Shown piece by piece: positions 12,738-23,937 of a stretch of 64,000 nucleotides of DNA. The notes below the pieces were generated by a model. It ran no database searches, was not told the origin of the DNA, and saw nothing but the letters and a program-made list of their open reading frames with translations. The stretch lies in the NCBI GenBank assembly GCA_039720395.1, contig JBBPBK010000109.1, positions 292,039 to 356,038 on the forward strand. Reading direction: 5' to 3'. Within the stretch, counting starts at the first letter, position 1. Each line of letters starts with the position of its first letter. Position numbers and translations under genes: made by a program. Source of the stretch: Liquidambar formosana (Eukaryota > Streptophyta > Magnoliopsida > Saxifragales > Altingiaceae).

Positions 12738-13300
12738 TATATTTTTTTTTTCAAAAGAACAAAGCATCATAAAATATCCTAACATCCCAACAAGGTTGGC
12801 ACCCTAGGAGTTTACAATCATGTGCTTACAGCTCCAAATATTATTAAAGAGAAGAAAAATGAAAAACAATACAAAAGTAATGAGGGAAATGAATAAAAGC
12901 AATCTAAAAGCAATCTAGTCTTGGTGACTTATTGACCGTCACAATCTAGCTCACAAAGAATAAAAATAAAAAATAAAACTGGATCAAGAAATAAATCTAT
13001 AATTAAGCAATCCCGACATATTTCTGGCCAACTCCATAGAAATAAAACTAGGGGCAGAATACTACCATGCACGCTTTTTTAGAAATACGCACAGCATGAT
13101 TTGCAATTTTATCTGCCACACAATTTCCTGCCACACAATTTCCTTCCTGATAAATATGAGAAAAATGCACATTCAGCTTTTTCAAAAGATCAATGCAATT
13201 TCTCCACTGATTTAGGAGGGTCCAAGGAGGTTTGAAAACATAGTTTTGAAGACAAGAAATAACAGCAATGGAATAAATCTGGTGACAGTATATTTAATAA
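12738..13300 (-). mobile_element. LINE 3' end with RNase H domain
   Basis: On the minus strand one frame reads CLQNYVFKPPWTLLNQWRNC, then KKLNVHFSHIYQEGNCVAGN and CVADKIANHAVRI. This matches the plant non-LTR RNase H-like domain (pattern W.NC...FSHI..EGN..AD..A). A stop follows soon after and an A-rich 3' tail appears as the poly-T run at 12742-12751. The 5' part, with the endonuclease and reverse transcriptase, is absent. GNCVA is duplicated by a 15-base tandem repeat, showing decay. Confidence 0.75.
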
Positions 13301-13999
13301 TAAGAATAAATCTGGTGACAAAGTATTATGCTTCGGAGGTATAAATGAACAGAGGCCACATTTCTCCTCACTAGGGGCCAAGGCACGTGCGAGGCACGTG
13401 CCCGTGGTTTAGGAAAGGGGTTTATATTGATTGTTTTTTTTCAGTTGTGTTTTGGAGCAGAGATTGTAGAGGGAAGGCGTATTTTGCCTATTTGGTGACA
13501 CAAGGGCCTAGCCACTTGTGCGCACTCATCAGTTTACTAACAACAAAATATGCATCTTAAAAGGTACTTGTAATATGAACAAAAGACAAATTATATGCAG
13601 CTTTTGGCAATCTGTGCACTTGAAATCCAAGCTGCTATTATATCTAAGATATATACAATGAGTGGAATTAAGTGGAAAGTTTGCTGCAGCAGTATTTTTG
13701 TTTTTGTTTTTGTTTTTCCAAAATGCCATAACAGTGGATGCAAGAAGATTCTAAGGAAAGAAACCATGTTGTTCTTGGGTTATGTTTTCCTTGGCCTTGA
13801 GCTAGAGCTGACAGTTATATAACATCCAAAAAATGCTGCACAAAGATGCAAAATGATTAGATATATACATAGTAATTACATGTAGGAGTTTTGTGACGGA
13901 GAATCATAAACACGTCAGCAAGTGCTTGTGTGCTCCGTGGGAATGAAGTCTTGGAGTGGATTGGAGGCAATTTTCAGACAGCCATCATCTTTGTTGTCA
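13301..13999. other. No recognisable gene
   Basis: Apart from a short GTGCGAGGCACGTGC near 13387 and a TTTTTG run near 13695 I see no structure here. Open frames in this stretch are short and unconvincing. Confidence 0.4.
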
Positions 14000-15570
14000 T
14001 CAGCAAGAGGTGGGGATTCTTTTTGAGCAATAAATCTTCTCCACCAGTGAAATAGGTGCTCCTTGTACAGCAGTGGGATTTTTCTCATTTTTGCCTATTA
14101 CAGCATTAGGAGTGGTGCCATCTTTATGGAGCAGCGGAAGCTGTAGAGGGGCTGTAAGTTCTGCATGATGGATGTTGTATTTCTTTACCGATGCTTCTTC
14201 GTAACGACGCTGACATGTATGGATCTTTAGCAAGTATTGATTTGTAAGCGCCAATTTACCAGTGCTCTCAATAAAAGGAGCAAGCTGAAATGAAAATTTT
14301 CAATATTAAAGGATAATTTTTTCCATGTTTTTTTAAATGAGGAAATAGCTAAAATTAAAGTGTGTGGAAAAGTAAGGAGAACGCTTGGAAAAAGTAGTAG
14401 TGCTTAAGTTTCCAAAGATGAAGCTTTTATTCAGCTATTCAGGGGCAAATGAACCCACAGATAATTTATGAATGTGAATTCAAAAAACAAACTCTTTATG
14501 CAATTGACTTAATTGTAGAAAAGCAATGAGATTTGAAGTGTCATAAACGTGGCAAAATTTTAAAAAGCAAATGCAATAATGAATGAAGTGTCAGCTAGTT
14601 TGCTATGTTGCAGAAGGAAGGTTATTTACTAGCCACAAGTGCAAAGGTTCAACCAAAAAAGGGAAAAAAGGTAGGAAAACAAGAACTGATGCGGAGGGGG
14701 GAAAAAAACAGCATGTGAAGTGTTAAACGAAGTATTTATTGAACTAATTTATATCGACTAACTCAGTTGTGATCAATTCATTGGAAGAAAAGTGAGGATG
14801 TCAATCTTAAACTGAGGAGAGAAACTAGCGAAATTCATATCGATGAAGTCATAGCAGACTGATCAAGTGATAGGAAGAATAAATTTAAATTTAAGAGTGG
14901 AGAAACAAAAAACTCACATTCACACTGGAGTCTACTAAATTTTCTGCAGTACATGAGAGCAGAGCTTCAGCTTCTTTCCCATAGATAGTATAGAATCAGC
15001 AACCTCAACCTGTGCTGTGCACCTATAGTAGGACTTGCATGTTAGTAATGTTTGGATAACAGCAAGGGTCTATTTGAAAAACGAGTTATGTAAGTAGTTG
15101 AATGTGGGAAGAAGCATTTAGTATCGTAAATTATAGCAACTAAGGCGATATTGTTACATGTATGCAGGGAAAAGGTGGTAAATTAAGATGCTATACAACG
15201 TAAAAGAGCAAAAAAAAGAAAAAAAAAGAAAAGACTTTTCATTCAATTAGTCTGTATGTGGTCTATTAATGGAGAAAAGAAAAAGGTTGGGAGAAAAAAG
15301 ATAAAAATATACGATTCTGTTGTTAAGTGTTTCGTTCAGAAAAAAACAGGGAAAAAATAACGCTGAATAAGGGATGGGATTAATATAAATACAAGGATGC
15401 GATGTAGTTTTTTGCTAAGCTAATTACATGCATTTGGTTTTATTAAAAGCTGAATTATACCTTGGAGTAGAGAGGGCAGTTGGAAATTGGCAGTCATTAC
15501 AAGTGAACGTTTCTTTTAGTGGAGCACTTGTTAATTTGTTGCACTTATTACAAGCTTTGTAAATGTTCAA
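14000..15570 (-). pseudogene. Replication protein A large-subunit-like pseudogene
   Basis: Three exons with matching splice signals can be joined. Exon a (about 15570 down to 15461) carries a CxxC...CxxC zinc ribbon (KACNKCNKLTS, then TFTCNDCQFP). Exon b (15022-14918) reads CTAQVEVADS then, after a frameshift, EAEALLSCTAENLVDSSVN. Exon c (14284-14000) reads LAPFIESTGKLALTNQYLLK and ends at a stop. The zinc ribbon followed by an OB-fold with the LLxCTAEELV pattern is the C-terminal DNA-binding domain of RPA1, also carried by plant Helitrons. Intron phases require one more base in exon b, at the GGAAAGAAG run near 14980, so the frame is broken. The N-terminal OB-folds were not found. Confidence 0.6.
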
Positions 15571-15959
15571 TAATAACTATTGTACAGAAGTGTGATGCTA
15601 AAATTCACAGGAAAAGGAAAAGAATATCACTTAGGAACTTTTTTTATTTTAATGACTAACGAAAGAACATTTCAAGAGTGATAATTCAAAGAGCACAAGC
15701 GCTCACATGTATGTTAATATTATCATAGTTTTATGGAGTAAAAATTAACCAACACTAACGGGAAGTTGTAAATAACTGCAATTTTTATACAGCATTTGTA
15801 AAAGCGTAGTGAAGGAAAATACTTTTAAGAAATTTGTTGAATTAAAACGAAGTGCAGAATGTTGTAGGGATCACAAATCACAATTTACCACACAAAGATA
15901 CTTTGAGATGAAAACTGAAGTGGTTCTATGCTCACACGTGTAAGTATTGTTAAGTTAGC

Positions 15960-16070
15960 ACATCCGATTTTTATAAAAATCTTTTATAATTTTCATAATA
16001 CCTTAAAGTGTAAAATAAGTGGGGATGAAAAACAAGTCTTCGGGTGTCAATAGAGGCCTCCTTTCAAGAA
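15960..16070. mobile_element. Right half of the 398-bp fold-back MITE
   Basis: CCTTAAAGTGTAAAATAAGT through GGGTGTCAATAGAGGCCTCC matches the right arm of the MITEs at 3129-3526 and 6560-6956. The left arm is missing, so the element is truncated. Confidence 0.75.
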
Positions 16071-16524
16071 TTCGCCTAGGGCCCCAAAAACAGGTCAAAA
16101 AAATGGACGGATAAGAAAAACAATATCCAGATCAGAATACACACTCTAGAACAGAAGAAACACAAATAACAACCAATAAATGGACGGAAATAACGATGCA
16201 CACAACAATAAACAGGTGAAAAAAACCATACCTCACCGCTGAACCAACCTAGGCAAAGAAGAGAGGAAAAAAGCACACCACTTTCGCTTCCAACGCTTGA
16301 ATCAAAACCACCCAACTCCAAATCTCGTACAAGAACCCCGACAAACCCACAACCAGTGGACGAATCTCTGAGAGCTGGTTGAATCGCAGCGATGCACCGC
16401 CCTTTCACAAATCACAAAGTGAAGCTGCTGCAAAGGACACTCAACAATCGAGGAATCACATGGCATCTGAAGGCTAAGAGGCTCCCAAAACGACAACGTT
16501 TTTCTGAATCAAGGCTACCCAAAC

Positions 16525-16760
16525 AGGAATTCAGCGTCGTTTCACTCTTTCGGGGGCCGTGTTTTATGCTATGAACAGTGCGAGAAACGCTCTCCCAAAA
16601 TGAAGCCAGCGCCGTTTCATTCTTTGAAGAGATGCGTTTTGTCTATGAACAGTAACCGAACGAAAGGCTGCATTTTGTCTATCCGAGGGGGAATTCAGCA
16701 TCGTTTCATTCTTTAAGAGGACGCGTTTTGTTCATGAACAGTAACCAAACGAAAATTCCG
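16525..16760. repeat. Three imperfect copies of an about 80-bp repeat
   Basis: A unit with CAGCGTCGTTTCA, a short GA-rich part, GCGTTTTGT, then ATGAACAGTAACC and AACGAAA appears around 16531, 16609 and 16693. I do not recognise it; it could be the subterminal part of a transposon. Confidence 0.5.
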
Positions 16761-17322
16761 AACGAAAGTGAACAGCGTAAGTCGATTCTCCCTTCTAGTA
16801 TACGTTATAGATCTAATGTTCCTTGTCACAAACTCTTCAATTCCTTCACCATCAACTGGAACGACAAGCCGGATGGTGTGTAAGAGTCACACTAAAAGTA
16901 AAATTCTATCCATTACCAGTACATGATTTGTTACACATCACCATCAGAGAAAAAAAGAAGTTGAGCAAAGCTTCACGAGTAAGATGGATTACGGTTGAGT
17001 TCAGCAACTTGGGAGGAAAAATGAGCCAGCTACCTGTTTGGGGCACATATACTCTCTGAAGACTCCACTTCTGTTTTTGAATAAATTGATTCAAGAAACC
17101 GGAGATGCAGTGACTTGGTCTGAAATGGAAATTCAAGAATTGAAAAGAGAAGGACTGATTACAGAGTGTATTGCATGTTGTCCAGTTTTTAAAATGGAAT
17201 TAAAAAAAGCTAATAATCGCATCATGTTATTAATGAAAATTGAAGATGAATAAGAATTAAAAAGAAGTTACCTTTAGATGCCTTATACGAAATTTGATGG
17301 TGGGACCCCAGCAGCGATGAAG
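16761..17322. other. Unrecognised DNA downstream of the CNL gene
   Basis: Two overlapping plus-strand open frames (16823-17059 and 17038-17253) have no motif that I can name. The second reads TGDAVTWSEMEIQELKREG in part. Neither has a convincing start context, so I do not call a gene. This stretch includes the likely 3' UTR of the CNL gene, which is transcribed leftward. Confidence 0.3.
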
Positions 17323-20181
17323 TCAATAATCAATATAGCGGATGTTTGGGATATGAGATATCTCGCCCCCTTCCTCCGCGCTCTGCTTCAGAATCGGACA
17401 CCTTCCAATCTCCAATTTCTCTAGGGACATTCTCTGAAAGTGGTGCGGCAGTGCCCTCAGCTTCGGGCAATAATGAATTTCCAAAGAACGTAGGCAGGGC
17501 ATTATCGTAATTTCCTCTTCTGTTTTCCCCATTGCGATCATCGCGTCCCACTCTTCCCACTCATCCATAAAGAAAAACGAGAGACGCTTCAACTTTGGAA
17601 ATGCAATTATTACGGAAGCTCCTCCTGTTCCGTCATCCTTGTCTGTGGTGCCAACATTATCATTAATCCCTACTCCCAAAAATTCAACACCCACTTTTTT
17701 CACACTATTCATTCCCCCTATCCAGAGTCGTTCCAGGAACAACAACTTTCCCAAAGGTGGCAAACACACGATGTTGTAGCAATCTTCCAGTGAAATCGAT
17801 TTCAGTGTGGTTAATTGCGCCATCCAGCTGGGAAACAGTAGGGGGCCTCCGTAGTTCCATATGTATAAACTTTCCAAGTTTGGATGTGGTTGTAAGGCTT
17901 CAATTAAATCTTCTGTCTTCCCCTTCGCTTCCTCCGGAGAGAAATTAAGCGTCAAAGTAAGGAGGTGTTCCTTACTCTTCAATTCAGCTTTCTCAGCCTC
18001 GCCCACATCTGCCACATTTCCCAACCCCCTTATCGTAAGATCCTTTTGAAGGTGGTTCAAGTTTTTTAAATCTTCGAGCTTACATGCTTCTCTCTCATCA
18101 ACGCCACTTACAATGAAGTCTGATAACATTCGAAGAGAGTTTAATCTCGTAATTCCTTTTGGCAAGAATCCTAATTTTGAAGTTCCATAAAGGTCAAGAT
18201 CTCTCAAATTAATCAGTTTTCCTATTCCTCTAGGTAGTTCCTTGAGAGACCCACAACAAGCAAGATTCAAGGTTTGCAAATTACATAAATTACACACCGT
18301 TTCAGGCAACTCTTCAAAATAATTACCTGCTAAGTTGAGGTATCTCAGATGCATCAAAGTCCCTACCTCCTCCGGAAGTTTTGTGATTTCCTTATCACTC
18401 AAATCTAATGCCCTAAGAAATTTCAAACGATGGAATACATCACGCAGGAAATTACCAATCTTTGCTTCATAGCCATACAGAACCAAGAGGGTGTGTAGGT
18501 TTCCTCTATTGAAAATTGAGACAGGAAATGAGGCATTCCCTGCTGGTACTACGGATGCGTGACGACACTTTGGGTTGGATGAGTCCACACTCGGCTCTTT
18601 TCCACAGTCAGCTTCCATAATAAAGCATTCATTCTTTGTAAGAAATTGGGCAAAGTCATGCACTATGTCGTGCATCTTGCAGTATAAAATGCTACCATCA
18701 ACCTTAGACTTCTCAAAATCTTGGAAGAAAGATCGCATAGACAAGCCTTCAAAGTACTCCTCACCTGTCATTTCCATACTCTGCATTGAGCTTCTAAGAT
18801 AGCCTTGTGCCATCCAAAGCTTAATTAGTACATCTCTATCTATCTCATAATCTTTTGGAAAAATGGCACAATATGAGAAGCAACGCTTTAGCGCCGGGGG
18901 CAAATCATAATAGCTCAGGAGTAAAGGGGCCAAAAGACCTTTTTGGACGTCTTCCAGCTCCCACATTTTACTCTTAAGAACATTCTGCCATTGTTGCTTA
19001 GTTTCTTTCAACCGCATGAGACTCCCTAAAGTCTTTGCAGCGAGAGGCAAGCCCTTGCACTTGTCTGAAATTTTTCTACCAATCTCTTCCAAGTTTTCAC
19101 GATCCTCCCTTCTTCTTCCCAAAAATGCCATCTGACTAAAAACTGACCAACAAAACTCCTTCGACAATTCCTCCAATGGGTGAATGCGGTTGCTAACCAT
19201 CTTCTTTGCAACTTTCATATTCCTTGTGGTCACCAAAATTCTACTGCCCTGGAGACCACTTGTCAGAGGGTGTGCTAATGGTTCCCATTTTTTGAGGTCA
19301 TATGACCACACATCATCCAGCACGAGAAGGAACTTCTTTCCCGCAATAGATTCATGAATGCGTTGGGATAGATGTTGCAAGCTGAGTGAAGTAGGATTAC
19401 TCACACCTAGTTCTGTAGCAATTTCTCTGGCAATCTTAAGCTCATCAAAAGGATCGGATACACACACCCAAATCCTATTCTCAAAATGGGTCATCACCGC
19501 ATCATCGTTGTAGGCTAGCTGAGACAGGGTTGTCTTGCCGATCCCCCCCATGCCAACTATGGAGATGATATGGAAGCCCCTTTCTTCTTGACTGCTCCCG
19601 CACAACAACTCGCTCACTATAGTTTCCTTCTCCTGATCACGACCGAACACCTTCAATTCATCGACAAAAGAGGTAGATCTTGGTCGCTCATGTCGTTCTT
19701 CAGTGATCGGAATCGATTTGAAATCGAAACTACGTTGGTCGAAGGCAAGAGAATCAAGTCTTTCATTCAATTCTTTAATCTTGAGAGCAACGTCACGACG
19801 CGTAACGACTCGATTGAAAACAGAGCTAAGGGAGGGGATGTCGTAGCGTACCTTCTTCTGAGGAGGAGTGAGAGGATCTTCAGCTTGCGCAATTTGAGAT
19901 CTGAGAATTTGAGTGTTCCACTCGTCTAACACGTCATCCATGTCGTAGGATAGGTCTTTGAGCTTCCCTAACCAGAGTTTCACAGCTTCCTCTTTTACTT
20001 GTCTGTTTTCTGCATCGACTAGCACCGCTTGGACGCTCTGGAGGGTTTCGGTGAGCTTCTGAACTTCTGCCTCGATATCCACGACCTGGCTCACCTCTTT
20101 CACTACCTCTTGCACTGTGTTTTGAGGCAGAAATAACGAAGCTAACTGCTCCAAGACGTTGGAAACAAGTTTATAAGCCAT
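17323..20181 (-). CDS. CC-NBS-LRR disease resistance protein (RGA type)
   Basis: This is an intracellular immune receptor of the CNL class: coiled coil, nucleotide-binding switch, and leucine-rich repeats that sense pathogen effectors or guarded host proteins. It is one uninterrupted 952-codon frame. The CC domain (about 1-150) has the EDVID-type DMDDVLDEW near 80. The NB-ARC shows P-loop GMGGIGKTT (210-218), kinase 2 KFLLVLDDVW (283-292), RNBS-B GSRILVTTRN (312-321), GLPL (377-380), RNBS-D CFSYCAIFPKDYE (434-446) and MHD (503-505). LRRs run from about 575 to the end, which is the family-typical HIPNIRYIDY. The frame extends 64 codons upstream, but MAYKLVSNVLEQ matches the usual CNL start. 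The absence of introns fits the RGA group. All switch motifs are intact, so it may be functional. Confidence 0.95.
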   Translation of the reverse strand: MAYKLVSNVLEQLASLFLPQNTVQEVVKEVSQVVDIEAEVQKLTETLQSVQAVLVDAENRQVKEEAVKLWLGKLKDLSYDMDDVLDEWNTQILRSQIAQAEDPLTPPQKKVRYDIPSLSSVFNRVVTRRDVALKIKELNERLDSLAFDQRSFDFKSIPITEERHERPRSTSFVDELKVFGRDQEKETIVSELLCGSSQEERGFHIISIVGMGGIGKTTLSQLAYNDDAVMTHFENRIWVCVSDPFDELKIAREIATELGVSNPTSLSLQHLSQRIHESIAGKKFLLVLDDVWSYDLKKWEPLAHPLTSGLQGSRILVTTRNMKVAKKMVSNRIHPLEELSKEFCWSVFSQMAFLGRRREDRENLEEIGRKISDKCKGLPLAAKTLGSLMRLKETKQQWQNVLKSKMWELEDVQKGLLAPLLLSYYDLPPALKRCFSYCAIFPKDYEIDRDVLIKLWMAQGYLRSSMQSMEMTGEEYFEGLSMRSFFQDFEKSKVDGSILYCKMHDIVHDFAQFLTKNECFIMEADCGKEPSVDSSNPKCRHASVVPAGNASFPVSIFNRGNLHTLLVLYGYEAKIGNFLRDVFHRLKFLRALDLSDKEITKLPEEVGTLMHLRYLNLAGNYFEELPETVCNLCNLQTLNLACCGSLKELPRGIGKLINLRDLDLYGTSKLGFLPKGITRLNSLRMLSDFIVSGVDEREACKLEDLKNLNHLQKDLTIRGLGNVADVGEAEKAELKSKEHLLTLTLNFSPEEAKGKTEDLIEALQPHPNLESLYIWNYGGPLLFPSWMAQLTTLKSISLEDCYNIVCLPPLGKLLFLERLWIGGMNSVKKVGVEFLGVGINDNVGTTDKDDGTGGASVIIAFPKLKRLSFFFMDEWEEWDAMIAMGKTEEEITIMPCLRSLEIHYCPKLRALPHHFQRMSLEKLEIGRCPILKQSAEEGGEISHIPNIRYIDY

Positions 20182-20580
20182 AATTGGAGAAGGCAAGCAA
20201 TTGAATGACTGAGAATATTGAGAAACTGATAGAGGAGATGAGGAGATGGTGATCAATTGAAGAAAGGATAAACTAACAGAGGCACCCCTGCTTTGTTCTG
20301 CCGATGCTAGACTGCTTCCAAGTGAATTACATCGAAATTGCCAAGAAGGGCCCTCCGCCTTTTTGGTCAACAAGAAAACAACGAATTGGAACAGTGGAGT
20401 GTACGTCGATTGGGAGTTGGACAGGTGGCACCGAAAAAAAAGAATAAAAAACAGGTGGTGATGTCATGGATGACGCGGGTGGGAGGGAAACATGTGGGGA
20501 CTTTCTTTGATGATTTGATCACTATCCACCCAGCAATTGGTGGGCCGCCCCATCATTTTTACATCCCTACCAGAAAGTAG
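20182..20580 (-). promoter_or_regulatory. 5' flank of the CNL gene (module A)
   Basis: This is the region directly upstream of the CNL start. It is repeated without the gene at 25396-25785 (nearly identical) and, in a diverged variant, at 816-1020, 22258-22530 and 28850-29345. Promoter function follows only from position; I could not assign a TATA box with confidence. Confidence 0.5.
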
Positions 20581-21456
20581 CAGGCATAGTGGTGTTGGGC
20601 CTCACACCGTCACACGGAAAGGAAGAGGTAGAAAATGGCAACATGGAATCCAGTGTGTTGGTACTCGATTATTATTAGTTTTTTTTTTTTTTAAATTACT
20701 TTTTTGGACTGAATTATTAAAGTATACAAGAAAATAATTGGTTTGACGCTAAAGTAAATTCTTCCCTTTCCTCGTGAAAGGAATAAAGTTACACCAAGCA
20801 CTTACCTGGAAGCTCTTATGAAGAAGTTTGACCCTTGTTTTATTGCTATTCGTCATTGTAGTCGGCCCCTTAACATTAATTAAATTACATTCTAAAAAGA
20901 AAAAAAAAAGAAGCATGGCTCAATAAGAAGTCTTGTAAATTGCACGATGGTCACACGTAGTGCAATATGTGAGCGTGTCTCAAATCTTTAATAGAACTTA
21001 AAATTCATATGAGTTTCATTAGGAAATTATAAAATCCATCATCATGTCAGATAATAAGAATAGTTGGATTATCATAAATTGAAAACCCTACTATTTTCTA
21101 ACTCAAGCAACCGAGGTTTTGATGTCAAGCTTTGCACCAAGAAATTGAGGTGGTACATCTTTTTTTCTTTTTCCTTGATTATTTAGAGAGAACAAATAAA
21201 ACACCTTCTAATAATTGACCTTCTAATAGTTAATTATATTTTGCTTGAGCGAAGAGAAAGTCAAGAACAATTTTTTTAGGGAAAAAAAAAATTTATAAGC
21301 CTACCCTTTGTAACAAGAAATCATATAGATCGTGTAAGATATGATTATATACATTTCTCAATCTTTTGGCTAAGCTCAAGTATGGTATATGATTGTTCAT
21401 ATTATAAAGACCCTAGGTTGAATGCCGCTGTTGATACCACTTGTGTCATTGGAAGT
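20581..21456. repeat. Module B, copy 1
   Basis: This matches 23938-24786 and 27163-28058. Landmarks are CACACGGAAAGGAAGAGGTA near 20612, CCTCGTGAAAGGAATAAAGT near 20771 and ACACCAAGCACTTACCTGGA near 20793. It has no coding content. Its end, TTGATACCACTTGTGTCATT near 21434, contains on the minus strand a TGGTATCA primer-binding-like site. Confidence 0.7.
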
Positions 21457-22257
21457 GATGAACAAATAATATTGCTGTGTCATATTAAAATCACTAATCA
21501 TAAGAATAAAATGCAAAAAGCTCACACGGAGATATTAACAATAAAGAACAAGTCATGAAATACAAGAATTTACATGGGGGGGTTGGCCTACCTCTTGGGG
21601 TTGGGGTTATATTATAATGACCGTTTTGACAATGTACCGGTGATGTTTATAAAAAATTATAAGGGTCAGGATCTGTGGATACAAGATTTAATACAAATTT
21701 TGACACAAGTTTTTACAACTCCATTTATGAAGCATATTTTGAGAAGCCCATTGTTGAATTAGATAGTCTCCCGATGTAGACTATGCATGCCAAAAATCAA
21801 GTTGATTCGAAATTATAAACTACTTTATCCATAAGTGTGAGATTTTTGTTGATAAGAAATACAAGTTTTTGGATCGGATGGCAAACGATATCGAATCAAC
21901 TTGATTTTTAGTATGCATGGTTTACATAAGAAAATTATCTAATCCAACAGTGGGTTTCTCAAAATATGCTTCACAGATTGAATTATAAAAACTTATTTCA
22001 AATCTTGTCTCTACGGATCATAACCCAAATTCTAAAATTAGAATGCTAAAATATAAATATTAATGTGAAAGTATTTCATATAAATTTTTAAAAATGCTTT
22101 TTTTTATAAAAAAATAATTAATTAGAGACGGATGGAGTATCTCAAATTCATTTTTACTTTTTACTTTTTCCTTTTTTTCAGAAGTTACTTGTGATTATTT
22201 ATTATTTATTTAATTTGTTTAGTTATGTTGCAAATTACGAAAAGCTCTATGTTTTCA
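21457..22257. repeat. Module C, copy 2
   Basis: This matches 1-815 and 28059-28850 and includes the fold-back hairpin (arms about 21664-21800 and 21895-22030). I see no gene. Confidence 0.7.
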
Positions 22258-22530
22258 GAGATGCTGATCAATTGATGAACTGACGGAGGCACCCCAGCTC
22301 CGCTCTGATGATGCTATGCTGCGTCCAAGTGAGTTACATCAAAATGACAAGAAAGACCCTCCTCTTTTTGGTCAATTCCAAGTGAGTTACATCGAAAATA
22401 CCCAGAGAGCCTCTCCACCTCCTTTTTGGTCAACACGAAAACAGCGAGTTGGAGCGTTTTCGTGATGTCATGAATGACGCGGGTGGGAAGGAAATATCTG
22501 GAGACTTTCTGCATAAATTCTAAAGAGTTA
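22258..22530. repeat. Module A variant, copy 2
   Basis: R-gene 5'-flank-like sequence beginning GAGATGCTGATCAATTGATG. Within it AGTGAGTTACATCRAAAATG occurs twice (near 22328 and 22380), the start of the expansion seen at 28920-29290. There is no adjacent NBS-LRR coding DNA. Confidence 0.65.
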
Positions 22531-23937
22531 TGATGGATGGTAATGTTTATTTAATTTGAATAAAATTGATAAAATACTATCACATTTTAATTTATTTTAA
22601 ATAGCGTGTTTGAATGAGATAATTTAAATGAAAATAAAATCAAATAATGAAACAATATATTTAGATAGTAATTCAAATATCTTTTTATTCCATACTACTT
22701 CAAATATGAAATTAAATTCTATTATCATCTTTTTTATTTTAATTAAACAAACATGAATTGGGACATAATATCCGGTTTGGGCGTCCCATCATATATCCCT
22801 ATATATATATATGTATATATTTTCATTTGTGTGAAAGCATACTAAAGTTTAACCTACTAGAACTAACTTAGTAATGAAGAAGGATGAAAAAAATAATAGA
22901 AATATGATAGGTTAGGAGTTCAAACCCTTTCCAATATAACCCAAAATACACACACACACACACACGAGAACACACTAGATTCTAAAACAATCTAGTTGAA
23001 ATTTTTCGTTTGTCATATCCGTAAAAAATGAGATTAAGATTTGAACCCTAACCCCAACACAGCCATTCCATATCAGCACCACCGTCCATGGAGCCAGTTG
23101 AAAGCATTTTTTTTAAAACATTGCCTTTTAATAATTATTTTTTAATTTAATACCAAAAAAAATATTATTGTCAATTTATCACAAATTGACTGTAAATATA
23201 TTTTAAAATAATTATTATCTTTTTTTTTTTTTTTTTTTTTTTTTGACATTATATCAAGAAATGATTATCAAATGATAATATCTCTTAAAAAAAACAAATA
23301 CTTGGTTGAGTCAGTGGAGGCGCGTGACCCCAAAGACCCTGGCTCCGCCAGTGAGTGGAAATATCACTGTAACTACACAGTGAAATCACATGGGGGCTCT
23401 TGAACCTTCTCAATCATTCAGAGCAAAGTTCCAAAATGGTACATCAACTTTAATGGCATGTCCCCCAAAGGCTCCTGGCTCGGCCAGTGGATTGAAATGT
23501 CACTGTAACTACACAGTGAAATCACATGGGGGCTCTCCAACCTTCTCAATCATGCATAGCAAAGTTCCAAAACGGCACATCAACTTTAATGGCATGTCCC
23601 CAAGGCCCCTGGCTCCGCCGATGACCGTCCTCCAAATGCTTTGAATAAGTTGGAGGATAGGTTTCATAATAGCTCTTGCTACTCCATTTGTCATGCTACA
23701 TTTAAGGCACACTATGGGCAATGAATCATAAAGTGAGATGCTAATGCTTAATTTGTTTTTCCTTGAGCAAGAGAAGCCCAAGTTAAACATTACCGTACCT
23801 GTTAAATCTTAATCATAAATAAGATTATGTCGATCTCATCTCAAGATCAAGGTGACATTGCACCCAGTAAAGGTCTAATGTGTTCTATCTCCTATAAATG
23901 CTTTTCTCGTAATGCATGTTACACACGATATTATTAT
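22531..23937. repeat. Module D, copy 2, with hAT insertion
   Basis: This matches 1021-2119 and 29345-30540 and is interrupted by a hAT-type element at 23088-23623. A dinucleotide run (CA)n at about 22948-22968 and a poly-T tract at about 23219-23244 also occur. The truncated module passes into module B near 23938. Confidence 0.6.
23088..23623. mobile_element. hAT-type non-autonomous element with internal tandem duplication
   Basis: Left terminus GGAGCCAG and right terminus CTGGCTCCGCCG are inverted, as in plant hAT ends of the TGGCGGAGCCAGG type. ACCGTCC is duplicated at 23081-23087 and 23624-23630 (7 bases, or 8 with one mismatch). The other D modules have an uninterrupted CACCGTCCTCCAAATG or similar there. 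Inside, a segment of about 135 bases ending in CTGGCTCNGCC is present twice in tandem (about 23353-23490 and 23491-23622). Confidence 0.7.

Noticed and set aside
16780..16800. CTTCTAGT as a Helitron 3' end
   Set aside because: No GC hairpin precedes it, so the CTAGT alone is not enough.
17038..17253. 72-codon plus-strand frame containing TGDAVTWSEMEIQELKREG
   Set aside because: Composition is protein-like but there is no motif, splice partner or start context that I can support.
20182..20373. 64-codon N-terminal extension of the CNL frame
   Set aside because: The extension is Ser-rich, lies in the repeated 5' flank, and MAYKLVSNVLEQ at 20181 matches the usual CNL start.
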